DNA from: Flavobacteriaceae bacterium
GTDB lineage: Bacteria; Bacteroidota; Bacteroidia; Flavobacteriales; Flavobacteriaceae
Direction of reading: 5' to 3'
NCBI GenBank assembly: GCA_014075215.1
Contig: CP046177.1
Coordinates: forward strand, 3,534,501 to 3,598,500
DNA length: 64,000 nt
The notes beneath the pieces are model-generated. The model was not told the DNA's origin, ran no database searches, and worked only from the letters and a program-made list of their open reading frames with translations. Shown one piece after another: positions 18,901 to 27,282 of the stretch. Positions within the stretch are counted from its first letter, which is position 1; every line of letters begins with the position of its first letter. The position numbers were made by a program, and so were the translations under genes.

Positions 18901-19115
18901 CTAAGCAAACGATATCTGAAGATATTTCCAAAAAAATTAATCATAAAGAAAGCCAGAATGGCTTCAAACCACCAGGTATTGTATACCAAGACTTTAGCGG
19001 TCTGTGTTCCGTAGTCGTTTTCTATAAAAGTAGCGATTCCCATTGTGGCAGCAAATAAGAGAAATAATACAGCCATTAAACGGGTGGAATAGAGTATATC
19101 TAAGATTTTTTTCAT
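15993..19115 (-). CDS. ccsA: cytochrome c biogenesis protein CcsBA (fused ResB-ResC)
   Basis: A 1040-residue inner-membrane protein combining both system II subunits. The N-terminal half is ResB/CcsB-like: membrane helices at about residues 10-30, 50-75 and 80-100, a large periplasmic region (about 115-440) and another helix near 455. A second periplasmic segment (about 490-740) precedes the C-terminal CcsA/ResC part with about eight helices and the haem-binding WWD motif (WGRYWGWDPKETW, about residue 941). It exports haem and attaches it to apocytochromes c. The fusion and size are normal for Bacteroidota. It is transcribed alone; start ATG 19115 gives an immediate membrane helix. Confidence 0.93.
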   Translation of the reverse strand: MKKILDILYSTRLMAVLFLLFAATMGIATFIENDYGTQTAKVLVYNTWWFEAILAFFMINFFGNIFRYRLLRKEKWPVLMFHLSFIFIILGAGITRYISYEGIMLINEGETTDEFLSETTYVNIVVDNSKLQKAYHPKILLSAWGKNNWKYSDEFKDTPFHVALTKYLPWVKEEFIEDETGKEHLYLIESLGGSRHEHYIEKGTIENIHGILIGYDVPNTHANITIRKVNDTLKILSKSSGSFQVMATREKGMVTKDSLQIFRLRSLYNIDGLPFVIPQPPLKGSKQKISGPKDDKKFDQISLDISIGDETKSLDLIGGKFNYDGVQQIRVGGLNFRMWYGSRVFKTPFSIKLNDFQLEKYPGSESALSYASEITVIDEKETFDYRIYMNHILDQKGYKFFQSSYDLSGPVEQTHLSVNHDFWGTLVTYIGYSFLYTGLICMLFAKHTRFDMLKKTLAKIKKKKAALPVILFAFTGVATAQEHSNHARQSFTNRQIDSILKANIVDIKHAEEFNTLVVQDGGRMKPLHTFSSELVRKVSQSETFKGMQPSQVVLSILENPRFWFYVPIIYLERGNTKIRMLLNLEKDAKYASLADFFTPDGASKIGKQIQEAQKKKIQNKFEKDLIKIDRRVGLLYRAIGGSIFKFYPIPGNENNTWVSQLELNTSNFKVKDSSFVKQILPVYLQLLQTAKQTKNYTQATKVLRGIKNFQKKYGAAVYPSDRKIDMEIRYNKTRVFVQLSKYYGFVSLFLIFFVIFQIFNNYRWVHYLVKALIGIVIGLFIVHILGLGNRWYISGNAPWSNAYESIIYVAFAVMLFGLYMGKKSSLTIAAATFLAAIILAFAHQNWLDPEIASLQPVLISWWLLVHVSIIVASYGPFALAMILGILSLLLMIFTNEKNKEKLRLNIKELTVINEMSMTVGLVMLTIGNFLGGMWANESWGRYWGWDPKETWALISIMVYAFVLHMRLIPGLRSSYTFNLWSVIVFASIMMTYFGVNFYLSGLHSYASGDKVITPSSVYYSIGFVCIIGIFAWFKNKKYYS

Positions 19116-19518
19116 CCGAAAACTGAACTTTTAAAAAGTATTGCAAATTTACGTATTAAACGTCGGAACGAGATACTTTTTAGAGGTAAAAAAACCTTAT
19201 AAATTTGACTCATTTAACGAGGTTTTACGGATCAATCCGAAAACTTGTGGGATTTTAAAGATATTATTGAAAACATTTAAGTTGAGTCAATCGCAAAAGC
19301 ATCATTCAATAGAGTTTAAAAACTTAATAAACAGTTATTTAATGGGTATTCATTTAAAAAAAAATCTGAAATGATAAAATTTTTATTCAAGTCTTCCCCA
19401 CAACTTTTTTGCTTGATCCGGTTTTACATTATTTTTTCGAGAAGGAAGAAATTTGAAGTCAAATCAATTTCAATACGGAATATATCACTATTTTGGCAAA
19501 GGTCTCCTAAAATGAATA
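19116..19518. other. intergenic region between scpA and ccsBA
   Basis: About 400 bp. A plus-strand frame at 19141-19374 has no family resemblance and is not called. The right part (19434-19506) is an inverted partial copy of the dispersed element seen at 11027 and 15638. The promoter of ccsBA should lie just right of 19115. Confidence 0.5.
19434..19506. repeat. MITE-like dispersed element, partial copy c (inverted)
   Basis: In reverse complement it reads GAGACCTTTGCCAAAATAG and continues through GATATATTCCGTATTGAA to CTTCTCGAAAAA, matching copy b over about 70 bp. The other half is missing or rearranged. It lies just behind the methylmalonyl-CoA mutase large-subunit gene. Confidence 0.6.
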
Positions 19519-21582
19519 CTAAGCATCTGCTATGGAATCAATTAAAATGCGAATCAAATCAATAGCAGTTTGTGCAATCTTGGTTCCGGGTCCAAATACA
19601 CCCATAGCACCGGCATCAAATAGGAATTGATAATCTTGGGGAGGAATCACACCTCCGACAATCACCATAATATCTTCTCTACCGTAATTTTTAAGCTCTT
19701 TTATTAATTGAGGGACTAAGGTTTTATGGCCTGCTGTCAGGGAGGAAATCCCTAAAATATGTACATCATTTTCTACAGCCTGTTTTGCTGCTTCCTGCGG
19801 TGTTTGAAACAGGGGGCCGATGTCTACGTCAAAACCTAAATCCGCATAGCCTGTAGCCACTACTTTTGCTCCTCTGTCATGCCCGTCCTGCCCCAGTTTG
19901 GCAATCATAATGCGGGGCCTTCTGCCTTCTAACCGGGCAAACATATCTGCCAGTTCAGAGGCTTCTTTGAATAGCTTATCATCTTTTATTTCTCTGCTAT
20001 ACACGCCGGATATGGTTTTATGGATGGCTTTATGCCTTCCGAATACAGCTTCCAAGGCGTTGGAAATCTCGCCTAAAGTGGCTCTTTCTCTGGCTGCTTG
20101 TATTGCCAAATCTAATAAATTTCCATCACCTGATGTTGCACAAGCAGTTAAATTGTGCAAGGATTGCTTCACTTTTTCCGGGTTCCTGTTTCCTTTTAGC
20201 TTATGTAGCCGTGCTATTTGAGCATTTCGTACGGCTTCATTATCTATTTCCAGGATATGTAATGGGTCTTCTTCTTTTAATTGGTATTTATTTACTCCAA
20301 CAATGATGTCTTGTCCGCTATCTATTTTTGCTTGTTTTTTTGCAGCGGCTTCTTCAATTCTCATTTTTGGAATACCTTTTTCGATGGCCTTAATCATCCC
20401 ACCTAATTCATCAATCTCCAGGATTAGTTCCCATGCGTTATTGGCAATTTCTTCGGTCAATTTTTCCACATGATAACTACCGCCCCATGGGTCTACGGTT
20501 TTTGTAATAGCTGTTTCCTGTTGTAAATAGATTTGAGTGTTTCTTGCAATTCTCGCTGAAAAATCCGTAGGTAAAGCAATGGCTTCGTCCAGTGCATTGG
20601 TATGCAAACTTTGTGTGCCTCCAAAGACGGCAGCCATGGCTTCTATGGTCGTTCTGGCAACATTATTAAAAGGATCTTGTTCGGTCAAACTCCAGCCACT
20701 GGTTTGGCAATGAGTTCTTAAAGCTAAAGATTTTGGGTTTTTAGGATGAAATTGCTTCATTAGTTTTGCCCACAACATTCTTCCGGCTCTTAATTTTGCT
20801 ATTTCTTTAAAGTGGTCCATGCCAATGGCCCAGAAGAAAGACAGACGAGGTGCAAAACGATCTATATCTATACCGGCCTCCAATCCTTTTTCAACATATG
20901 CCAATCCGTTTGCCAAAGTATAGGCCAATTCAATTTCCGGAGTGGCGCCTGCTTCCTGCATGTGATAACCCGAAATAGAAATTGAATTAAATTTTGGCAT
21001 GTGGTTGCTCGTAAATTTAAAAATATCAGCGATGATTCTCATAGAAGGTGCAGGAGGATAGATATAGGTATTACGAACCATAAATTCTTTTAAAATATCA
21101 TTTTGGATAGTACCTGAGAGCGCTTCTTTTTGTACTCCTTGTTCTTCTGCGGCAACAATATAGAATGCCAAGATGGGTAATACCGCTCCGTTCATAGTCA
21201 TAGAAACCGATATTTCATCTAAGGGAATCCGGTTAAACAGGATTTTCATATCTTCTACGGAGTCCACCGCTACTCCTGCTTTGCCTACATCTCCCTGGAC
21301 TCTCTCGTGATCAGAATCATATCCCCTGTGAGTGACTAGGTCAAAGGCAACTGAAAGTCCTTTTTGGCCGGCTTCCAAATTTCTCCTGTAAAAAACATTG
21401 CTTTCTTCTGCCGTAGAAAATCCGGCATATTGCCTTATGGTCCACGGCCTGCGGACATACATAGTAGTATACGGCCCGCGTAAATTGGGTGCTATGCCCG
21501 CGGCAAAGCCTTCGTGCCTAAATTTTATTGCAGACGATTTATCTTTTTTTAATGTTAAATGATCCAGGTTTTTTCGTGCCAT
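19519..21582 (-). CDS. scpA: methylmalonyl-CoA mutase, large subunit
   Basis: A 687-residue adenosylcobalamin enzyme subunit interconverting methylmalonyl-CoA and succinyl-CoA. The N-terminal TIM-barrel (residues about 30-530, with RPWTIRQYAGFSTAEESN and GTQSLHTNALDEA) and the C-terminal cobalamin-binding domain (about 555-680) with DGHDRG, the B12-ligand histidine motif, are both present. It pairs with the small subunit encoded immediately upstream (one base between stop and start), in an operon with ftsB and udk. Length is near the family norm of about 710; all key motifs are there. Could also be called mutB depending on nomenclature. Confidence 0.97.
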   Translation of the reverse strand: MARKNLDHLTLKKDKSSAIKFRHEGFAAGIAPNLRGPYTTMYVRRPWTIRQYAGFSTAEESNVFYRRNLEAGQKGLSVAFDLVTHRGYDSDHERVQGDVGKAGVAVDSVEDMKILFNRIPLDEISVSMTMNGAVLPILAFYIVAAEEQGVQKEALSGTIQNDILKEFMVRNTYIYPPAPSMRIIADIFKFTSNHMPKFNSISISGYHMQEAGATPEIELAYTLANGLAYVEKGLEAGIDIDRFAPRLSFFWAIGMDHFKEIAKLRAGRMLWAKLMKQFHPKNPKSLALRTHCQTSGWSLTEQDPFNNVARTTIEAMAAVFGGTQSLHTNALDEAIALPTDFSARIARNTQIYLQQETAITKTVDPWGGSYHVEKLTEEIANNAWELILEIDELGGMIKAIEKGIPKMRIEEAAAKKQAKIDSGQDIIVGVNKYQLKEEDPLHILEIDNEAVRNAQIARLHKLKGNRNPEKVKQSLHNLTACATSGDGNLLDLAIQAARERATLGEISNALEAVFGRHKAIHKTISGVYSREIKDDKLFKEASELADMFARLEGRRPRIMIAKLGQDGHDRGAKVVATGYADLGFDVDIGPLFQTPQEAAKQAVENDVHILGISSLTAGHKTLVPQLIKELKNYGREDIMVIVGGVIPPQDYQFLFDAGAMGVFGPGTKIAQTAIDLIRILIDSIADA

Positions 21583-21583
21583 T

Positions 21584-22936
21584 TTATTCTTCCTTATTAA
21601 GTCTATCTATTTCATAAGGTTCTGATAAACGCCTGATGACGATAGGAGAGAGTAGGGTTTTTAGGTGTTTTTTCTTTGAGAAAGGATCAATTTCCATATT
21701 CTTTTTCATGGTATCTGCCCTGTTAGGTAATAGATTAGAACCCAGGAGCACTCGTTTTTTTGCATGAAATCTTTGCTGTTCTTTTGCTGCACTTTCCGCA
21801 ATTTTTTTCTGTATGGTGCCTTTCTTTAAAAGTTTTAAAAATCCGCCCGATTTTTCTATTTGTTTGAATAGCACCAATGATTTTTCTGCTAATTGATTCG
21901 TTATATAGTCAATATAATAAGATCCTTCTGCAAAATTTTGTGCGGTTGCCAGATAGCTTTCCTGTTGCAGGATTAATAGCTGATTTCTGGAAATGTGTTC
22001 GCCAAATTCGTTGGATTTACGATATAGGCTGTCGTATGTAAGGTTTGAGATAGTGTCCGAACTTCCTAATATTGCACTTATACACTCACTGGTTGTTCTT
22101 AGCATATTTACGTTATAGTCATATAAAGTTTTGTTTCGGATACCGGGTTGTGTAAAAATATGAGGCATTGTATTTTCAGTATGGTATGCCGTAGTCAGCG
22201 TATCCCACAAAGCCCTGAAAGCTCTTATTTTTGCAATTTCAAAGAAATAATGACCGCCAACGGAAAAAATAAAATGGATATGATTCGCAATTTCCCCTGA
22301 AAAATAATGCAGGTATTCATTTGCATGCGCTAGTGTGTATGCTAATTGCTGGACACTATTTGCTCCTGCGTTTTGATATAAACTCAGGTCAACTGCTATT
22401 GAATTTTCAGTATGTTTTGCAATGTTTTCCAGTTTGAGAAAATCTTCTTTTCGATTCACAAACCAATTACTGCTTCCCGCTAGATTTCCGATGATATCTA
22501 TTTGGAAAAAAGGATTGTTCGGGGTTGTAAAATTTGACAATTCTGTGATGAAATCGGAATTGAGGAACTGAAATTTAAAATAAATAATGACAGTATTGAA
22601 GTTTATCTCTTTAAGTAGTTCTTTGTAGTCAAATTTTTTATCAGCGATAAATTGAATTGCGTTTGCACCTCTTTGCAGTGCATCTAAAGCTAAGGAATTT
22701 GTAATTTTTTCATCTCTTATATGAAGTGTTTGGCAGATGTTAAATTGTTTTTCAAAGATAGGAACTTTAATATAAGAACGGTCTTCATCGGTATAAAAAG
22801 GTTTTACGACAATTCCTTCTTCTGTCATGTGCAATAGCGTATCCTTATAATCCAAACCCTTAAGTTCTACCTGAACTTTTTGTTTCCAGGCAGCAGCAGA
22901 AACGGAAGCAAATTCATCGAACAAAAAATCACTCAT
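21584..22936 (-). CDS. mutA: methylmalonyl-CoA mutase, small subunit
   Basis: A 450-residue partner of the large subunit. It has the mutase barrel fold traces (FDEFASVSAAAWKQKVQVELKG at the start, then the region with RTTSECISAILGSSDTISN) but lacks a cobalamin-binding C-terminal domain and the catalytic residues, as expected for the non-catalytic subunit of heterodimeric mutases. Its start overlaps the end of the FtsB-like gene by 8 bp and the large subunit follows after one base, so the two are co-translated. Confidence 0.93.
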   Translation of the reverse strand: MSDFLFDEFASVSAAAWKQKVQVELKGLDYKDTLLHMTEEGIVVKPFYTDEDRSYIKVPIFEKQFNICQTLHIRDEKITNSLALDALQRGANAIQFIADKKFDYKELLKEINFNTVIIYFKFQFLNSDFITELSNFTTPNNPFFQIDIIGNLAGSSNWFVNRKEDFLKLENIAKHTENSIAVDLSLYQNAGANSVQQLAYTLAHANEYLHYFSGEIANHIHFIFSVGGHYFFEIAKIRAFRALWDTLTTAYHTENTMPHIFTQPGIRNKTLYDYNVNMLRTTSECISAILGSSDTISNLTYDSLYRKSNEFGEHISRNQLLILQQESYLATAQNFAEGSYYIDYITNQLAEKSLVLFKQIEKSGGFLKLLKKGTIQKKIAESAAKEQQRFHAKKRVLLGSNLLPNRADTMKKNMEIDPFSKKKHLKTLLSPIVIRRLSEPYEIDRLNKEE

Positions 22937-23249
22937 TATCTTTTATGGTATCGGATTCAATAATATAAACATTTTCGTTTTTTCTTTTTAATAAGTATTG
23001 TTCTCTGGCAAATTTTTCTAATTGGGAGCTGTCTTTCAAGCTCTGAATTTCTTTGTTATTGCTTTTTATTTTTTTAGAGTAAAATGAGTTGATATGCTCC
23101 AAATCTTTGATTTCTTTATCAAATTCCTTATTTAAGTAATAATTTTCATCAAAAAAGAACATCCAAATAAAAAAAATAACTAAAATTAAGACGTATTTGT
23201 TTGTGCTGATTTTAAACAGGATATTTTTCTTAATTTGTTTGCTACTCAT
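22929..23249 (-). CDS. septum formation initiator family protein (FtsB/DivIC-like)
   Basis: A 106-residue bitopic membrane protein: a short basic cytoplasmic tail, a membrane helix (residues 17-33, YVLILVIFFIWMFFFD) and a periplasmic coiled coil (about 38-80) followed by a conserved REQYLLKRKNENVYII segment, the hallmark of FtsB/DivIC. It belongs to the division complex with FtsL and FtsQ. It sits between udk and the mutase genes, an order conserved in many Flavobacteria as far as I recall. Confidence 0.9.
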   Translation of the reverse strand: MSSKQIKKNILFKISTNKYVLILVIFFIWMFFFDENYYLNKEFDKEIKDLEHINSFYSKKIKSNNKEIQSLKDSSQLEKFAREQYLLKRKNENVYIIESDTIKDNE

Positions 23250-23251
23250 TT

Positions 23252-23857
23252 TTATAACCTTTCGTTAATCACCGTTCGTACAATATCTGTGGCTACGGTA
23301 TTATATTGATTGTTTGGGATGATGATATCTGCAACATTTTTAGTGGGTTCTATAAATTGTTCATGCATAGGTTTTAAAGTATCCTGATATCTTTTTAAAA
23401 CTTCATTGATATCTCTTCCTCTTTCACTAATATCTCTTCGGATTCTTCGTATTAACCTCTCGTCAGCATCTGCATGTATAAATATTTTGATGTCAAACAG
23501 ATTTCGCAATACCTCGTTGTTAAAAACTAAAATCCCTTCGACAATGATTACTTTTCCAGGGTGTACGGTTACCGTATCTTTTGTTCTGTTATGTGCAACG
23601 AAAGAATAAACAGGTTGCTGTATTGCCTTACCTGCTTTTAGGGCTTTTAAATGTGTGGTGATCAAATCAAAATCGATGGCTCCTGGGTGGTCAAAATTAA
23701 TTCGGTTTCTTTCTTCGTACGAAAGGTGGTCGGTAGTTTTATAATAAGAATCCTGAGATATGACACAAACTTCATCAACCGGTAATTCATTAATAATCTG
23801 ATTTACAACGGTTGTTTTTCCACTTCCCGTACCTCCTGCAATTCCAATTATAAGCAT
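23252..23857 (-). CDS. udk: uridine kinase
   Basis: A 201-residue cytosolic kinase of the pyrimidine salvage pathway (uridine/cytidine plus ATP or GTP). The P-loop GIAGGTGSGKTT is at the N-terminus, followed by SQDSYYK, NFDHPGAID and the lid region DERLIRRIRRDISERGR. I place the start at ATG 23857 (MLIIGIAGG), where the family begins; an ATG 39 bp upstream (23896) lies inside one arm of an inverted repeat and adds 13 residues not seen in the family. It leads an operon with ftsB and the mutase genes. Confidence 0.95.
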   Translation of the reverse strand: MLIIGIAGGTGSGKTTVVNQIINELPVDEVCVISQDSYYKTTDHLSYEERNRINFDHPGAIDFDLITTHLKALKAGKAIQQPVYSFVAHNRTKDTVTVHPGKVIIVEGILVFNNEVLRNLFDIKIFIHADADERLIRRIRRDISERGRDINEVLKRYQDTLKPMHEQFIEPTKNVADIIIPNNQYNTVATDIVRTVINERL

Positions 23858-23893
23858 CTTCTGAAATGGTTCATTTGACAAATAATTATATGA

Positions 23894-23951
23894 CATTTAC
23901 ACTTTTTCAAGAGATTAAAAAATTTTCATTCCAACTCAAAAAGTGTAAATG
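23894..23951. repeat. inverted repeat in the udk leader
   Basis: Fourteen bases (CATTTACACTTTTT, 23894-23907) are perfectly inverted at 23938-23951 with 30 nt between. The sequence is close to the ends of the palindromic element after lon (8557-8718). In RNA it would form a long hairpin about 40 nt before the udk start. It may be a small member of that element family or a regulatory hairpin. Confidence 0.55.
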
Positions 23952-24135
23952 AGTTTCATAACAAATTTAGGGAAATAAATAAGGAAATTCGTAAAACCGG
24001 TTTCATTATAATTTTGTATTTGATCTTGTCTTACAAACAGTGGTGCTAAAGCACCTGCCTTTCAAAGTTTTTTATTCCTGTAAAATAAAGAAATATAACC
24101 GTGAAATGTCCATAAGTACCTTTGAATCCAATAAA

Positions 24136-24187
24136 AACAGCAGAAAAGAACCAACTTTTAAGGCCAGTTCTTAACTGCTGTTTTTTG
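24136..24187. terminator. bidirectional Rho-independent terminator
   Basis: A long stem: AACAGCAG (24136-24143 region) pairs with CTGCTGTT, and AAGAAC with GTTCTT, with a short internal loop. It is followed by TTTTTTG on the plus strand and by TTTTTAT on the minus strand. It lies upstream of udk and presumably ended a neighbouring gene displaced by the mobile elements to its right. Confidence 0.75.
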
Positions 24188-24208
24188 TATATTATATACC
24201 TGTTATAT

Positions 24209-24393
24209 TAACCCGTTGTGCATTTTGAACTAAAAAGTAAATTTAAACGTCAGTTCGAGTGATTTTGAGCTACGAAAAATCGTATCGAGAACATATTTAG
24301 AGCAAAAATTCTATTCTCGATACAAATTTTTCTCATTTTCAATCGAAAAATTTACTCGAATTGACGAATTTTATCAAAATGCACAATGGGTTA
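24209..24393. repeat. 185-bp MITE-like element, intact copy
   Basis: Terminal inverted repeats TAACCCGTTGTGCATTTTGA and its complement (one mismatch) bound a 185-bp non-coding element whose interior is also partly palindromic (ACGTCAGTTCGAGT with ACTCGAATTGACG). A second copy, over 95 percent identical by eye, lies at 39970-41466 and is split by an IS3-family element. Both copies are flanked by TAT/TAA-type trinucleotides, suggesting a TA or 3-bp target duplication. Confidence 0.8.
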
Positions 24394-24570
24394 TATTAAT
24401 AATTAAGTTCTTGAATTAACAGATATCTCTTTGAATCAAAAGTTAAAAAATTTATTGGGATTGAAAAAATATAAAAACCAATAAACTTAGCTATAAAGTT
24501 GACAAAGAAAGAATCAATAAAATAAAAGAAAGAAAAAAATATGCCAAGCATAATTAATAGTACATAAATG
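24394..24570. other. AT-rich spacer left of the IS3-family element
   Basis: No supported gene. The plus-strand stretch ending ERINKIKERKKYAKHN-stop (about 24500-24558) could be the tail of a lost gene cut by the insertion sequence, but it is too short to identify. Confidence 0.3.
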
Positions 24571-24610
24571 TGTCTCGTCCTAAAATAGGGCTACAGTTAA
24601 TTATTAAAAT

Positions 24611-25468
24611 TTATGCTACATTTTTGTGCACGTAATTAGGTGTTTTATAATCTAAAGATAAATGTAATCTTTTATTATTATATAATTTGATTGCATTTTT
24701 TGTTGCTTTTTTGGCGTGATTGATATTTGTAAATGTTTGGTCGAGGAAGAATTCATCTTTTAAAATTCCGTTAACTCTTTCGGCCATTGCGTTTTCGTAG
24801 CAATGATTTTCTTGGGTCATACTGATTTGTATCTTTTTTCTTTTCAAAATTTGAGTATAAACATTGCTACAATATTGTATTCCTCTATCAGAATGATGTA
24901 TGATTTCTTCGGTATTTTTAGTTTGATAAATAGCTTTATTTAAAGCTCTAACACAGCCTTTAAGTTCTAAACTATCACTAATATCATAGCCTACTATTTT
25001 TCTTGAATACATATCAGTAATAAGTGCTAAATAACAAAATCCATTTATAGTTCTTATATAGGTAATATCCGAAGCCCAAACTTGGTTAGGTCTATTAATG
25101 ATCAGGTCTTTTATGATATTTTTATATTTATAAAAACGATGGTAAGAGTTGGTTGTTTTAGAAGAATATTTTTTCCTTCTAATTAACAAATTATTTTCTT
25201 TTAAGATTCTAAATAACTGGTCTCTACCTATATTTATATTCTGTTTCCTAAAATCATTATGTAAGGATTTCATTAGCTTTCTAGTACCTTCTCTGGGTAA
25301 TGTTTTCCTGCTTTTTTTAACAAGCATTATTACATTTTGTTCTATTTGTTTTTTAAGAACAAACCTTTTTTGATATTTGTAATAAGCATCTCTTTTTAAC
25401 TCGAAAGCATTACAAATAGTAGCGATGGCGTACCTTCTTTTTTTTCTATTAATCGGTGCTATTTTCAT
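24611..25468 (-). CDS. IS3-family transposase OrfB (DDE integrase)
   Basis: A 285-residue rve-type catalytic protein. An HTH_21-like N-terminus (ICNAFELKRDAYYKYQKR) leads to the DDE core: Asp in VWASDITYI, Asp in IHHSDRGIQY and Glu in NAMAERVNGILKDEF with the 35-residue D-E spacing typical of IS3. The stop of orfA overlaps its start in TAATG. A run of nine A in orfA lets a -1 frameshift enter the orfB frame (which is open there), so the active fusion OrfAB can be produced. Identical in copy 2. Confidence 0.95.
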   Translation of the reverse strand: MKIAPINRKKRRYAIATICNAFELKRDAYYKYQKRFVLKKQIEQNVIMLVKKSRKTLPREGTRKLMKSLHNDFRKQNINIGRDQLFRILKENNLLIRRKKYSSKTTNSYHRFYKYKNIIKDLIINRPNQVWASDITYIRTINGFCYLALITDMYSRKIVGYDISDSLELKGCVRALNKAIYQTKNTEEIIHHSDRGIQYCSNVYTQILKRKKIQISMTQENHCYENAMAERVNGILKDEFFLDQTFTNINHAKKATKNAIKLYNNKRLHLSLDYKTPNYVHKNVA

Positions 25469-25863
25469 TAAGGCTTTATGTTTAAGTTTTTTTTTAATTC
25501 TTCAACATTTTTATAGCCAAGATTTTCAGCAGCTACTTCAAGATAACTATCATTCACAAGTTTATCTAGATCCTTTTTAATAAGAAGATCTTTGAGTTGT
25601 TTTAGCTCTTTTTGAAGGGCTTTAATACGGGATAATTCGTCGTCTGTTTGCACGGTTACACGGGTGTTCATTAAATCTTTACGGTCATATTTTTTAATCC
25701 ATACGTTTATCGTACTAGATTGTATGCCGTAAGTTAAGGCAATTTGTCTTTTGGAATGGTTTCCTTTGGTAAGTTCTGCTAATACTTTGAGTTTAAAACT
25801 CTCACTATAACGTCTTACATATCCATCATTTTTATACATATACTTGTTGTTTTTTGTATACAT
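25468..25863 (-). CDS. IS3-family OrfA (helix-turn-helix)
   Basis: A 131-residue DNA-binding protein with an HTH (RRYSESFKLKVLAELTKG ... RQIALTYGIQSSTINVWIKKY) and a leucine-zipper-like C-terminus (RIKALQKELKQLKDLLIKKDLD). It binds the IS ends. Near its end is A9 (reading LKKNL), the probable slippage site for the OrfAB fusion. Its first codons overlap the right end of the element closely, leaving only 16 bp outside. Confidence 0.93.
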   Translation of the reverse strand: MYTKNNKYMYKNDGYVRRYSESFKLKVLAELTKGNHSKRQIALTYGIQSSTINVWIKKYDRKDLMNTRVTVQTDDELSRIKALQKELKQLKDLLIKKDLDKLVNDSYLEVAAENLGYKNVEELKKNLNIKP

Positions 25864-25879
25864 ATTTCAGGACGGGTCA

Positions 25880-26110
25880 CTATTAGGCTTATTATCTAGT
25901 TTAAGTTTAAAACCCTTTAATTTCATTAGAGTTACTTTAGTTTCTATAAAGTTTTTTGGGTTAGAAGCGGTAAGCTCGAAGTATGAAGAAGTTATTAAAG
26001 ATTCTATTTCGGTGCTTCCAACTTCTTTCTTCAAACTAAGAAAGGCTGATAGAAATCGAATTTTATTCGATGATTAAAACGATGTATTTCCAATGTATAG
26101 TGGTTTATTT
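25880..26110. other. short spacer between two insertion sequences
   Basis: About 230 bp. The plus strand has an open stretch ending KLRKADRNRILFDD-stop (26073) that is cut at its 5' side by the IS3 element and may be the remnant of a displaced gene; I cannot identify it. Confidence 0.3.
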
Positions 26111-26118
26111 TTTTCATA

Positions 26119-27202
26119 AGCTCTAGTTTAAAATTGCGTTGATATTAATTTTTGATACTTCAATCCAATATTTTGATATTTTTGATACGCATTAATATGT
26201 TCTGACACTTTATTTACAAAGGCATTGAGTTTATCGTTTCTATATTTTAATTTTTCTTTGATGCGATACCAGTTCAAATATTGTTGCAAGTATTTGGTAG
26301 ATACTCCCCAAAACTTGTTATCTATCCATTTCTTAACTCTGTTATGAGTTGAGTTGACATGTTGTATATGATACACTTTGTTTTTGACACGTTGTTTTAT
26401 GACGCCTTTTAGAGTGTGATGCTCTATTTTATTGTCTATTGCAAATCCTTTGTAGCTTAGATGTGTGTCCCTACATAAAATGGCTTTACTTGCCTTTATT
26501 CTGCTGCCAATAGCATTTACAATATCTATTTTCTTTAATCTTCCCATAGTGGCTACAGTAATATCTGGATTAGATGTTCTATCTTGGGTTACAATAACAG
26601 CTACTTGATCATTACTGATGCCTTTGGTTTTAGAGCTACCACCACGTTTTCTTGATTCCCGATGATTTACTGGTCGCCCTTTTTCTGAATTTAAAAAGAA
26701 GGTCTCATCACTTTCTGTAATGCCTGTAAAATCATCTTTATCGTTTTCTGATAATGGGACTAATATCTTATGAGGCCAGTCAAAAGCCGTTTTCTTGTTT
26801 ATCGATAAGGCTACTTTTATCTTATCTAAGCTCTTTTCTTCTAGCATTAATTCAAGGTAGTCATCAATCTTGTCCTTATGTTGCAAACCTGCCATCCAAG
26901 TACCTGTGTATTCTGTAAAACTGCGTTTGCAGGATTTACACTTATAGCGCTGAGAGCCTTTGTCAATACCAAATTTTACATACTTTGGATGCGAGCAATG
27001 GGCGCAACAACCTAACTTATTGTCTAATAAAAAACGCCTAGATTCTTGGCTTCTTACCGTTGGAACTGAATCTTTTGGTGATGTTGACAATTCTTTTAAC
27101 AATTCCTGCCTTTCAGATGGGGAAAGTTTGGAAATTCCTCGCTTTATTTCTTGTAAATTCATGTATTAAATATACAAATAATAGCTGTTATTAACTAGAG
27201 CC
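26119..27202 (-). mobile_element. IS1595-family insertion sequence
   Basis: A 1084-bp element with short terminal inverted repeats (GCTCTAGTT at the low end, AACTAGAGCC at the high end) and an exact 8-bp target duplication TTTTCATA (26111-26118 and 27203-27210), as is usual for IS1595. It carries one transposase gene. The intact duplication shows a simple insertion without later rearrangement. Confidence 0.93.
26128..27162 (-). CDS. IS1595-family transposase (ISXO2-like)
   Basis: A 344-residue transposase. The N-terminal zinc ribbon (CAHC at about 53-56 and CKSCKRSF at about 77) is followed by the ISXO2-like DDE domain (about 140-300) with Asp in TESDETFFL, Asp in CRDTHLSYKG and the HVNSTHNRVKKWI segment near the end, where IS1595 enzymes have the third acidic/Asn/His position. 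It reads cleanly from ATG to stop and is probably functional. Confidence 0.93.
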   Translation of the reverse strand: MNLQEIKRGISKLSPSERQELLKELSTSPKDSVPTVRSQESRRFLLDNKLGCCAHCSHPKYVKFGIDKGSQRYKCKSCKRSFTEYTGTWMAGLQHKDKIDDYLELMLEEKSLDKIKVALSINKKTAFDWPHKILVPLSENDKDDFTGITESDETFFLNSEKGRPVNHRESRKRGGSSKTKGISNDQVAVIVTQDRTSNPDITVATMGRLKKIDIVNAIGSRIKASKAILCRDTHLSYKGFAIDNKIEHHTLKGVIKQRVKNKVYHIQHVNSTHNRVKKWIDNKFWGVSTKYLQQYLNWYRIKEKLKYRNDKLNAFVNKVSEHINAYQKYQNIGLKYQKLISTQF

Positions 27203-27282
27203 TTTTCATATTATAAGTGCTTGAATATGTTTTTTGTAGTGTTGGTATGTATAGTTGGATTAATGCTTACATAGATTGTAAA

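Larger units (their letters stand above)
24571..25879 (-). mobile_element. IS3-family insertion sequence, copy 1
   Basis: A 1309-bp element with imperfect terminal inverted repeats (TGTCTCGTCCTAAAATAG at the low end; TGACCCGTCCTGAAATA in complement at the high end) starting with TG as usual for IS3 family. It carries overlapping orfA and orfB and matches copy 2 (39990-41298) in length and encoded proteins. The flanks (ATG left, CTA right) are not a target duplication, so a rearrangement or deletion next to it is likely. Confidence 0.92.

Noticed and set aside
19141..19374. 77-codon plus-strand frame between scpA and ccsBA
   Set aside because: No resemblance to any protein family, no ribosome site, and it lies over the expected ccsBA promoter.
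23858..23896. Upstream start for uridine kinase
   Set aside because: The extra 13 residues are not in the family and the ATG lies inside an inverted-repeat arm.
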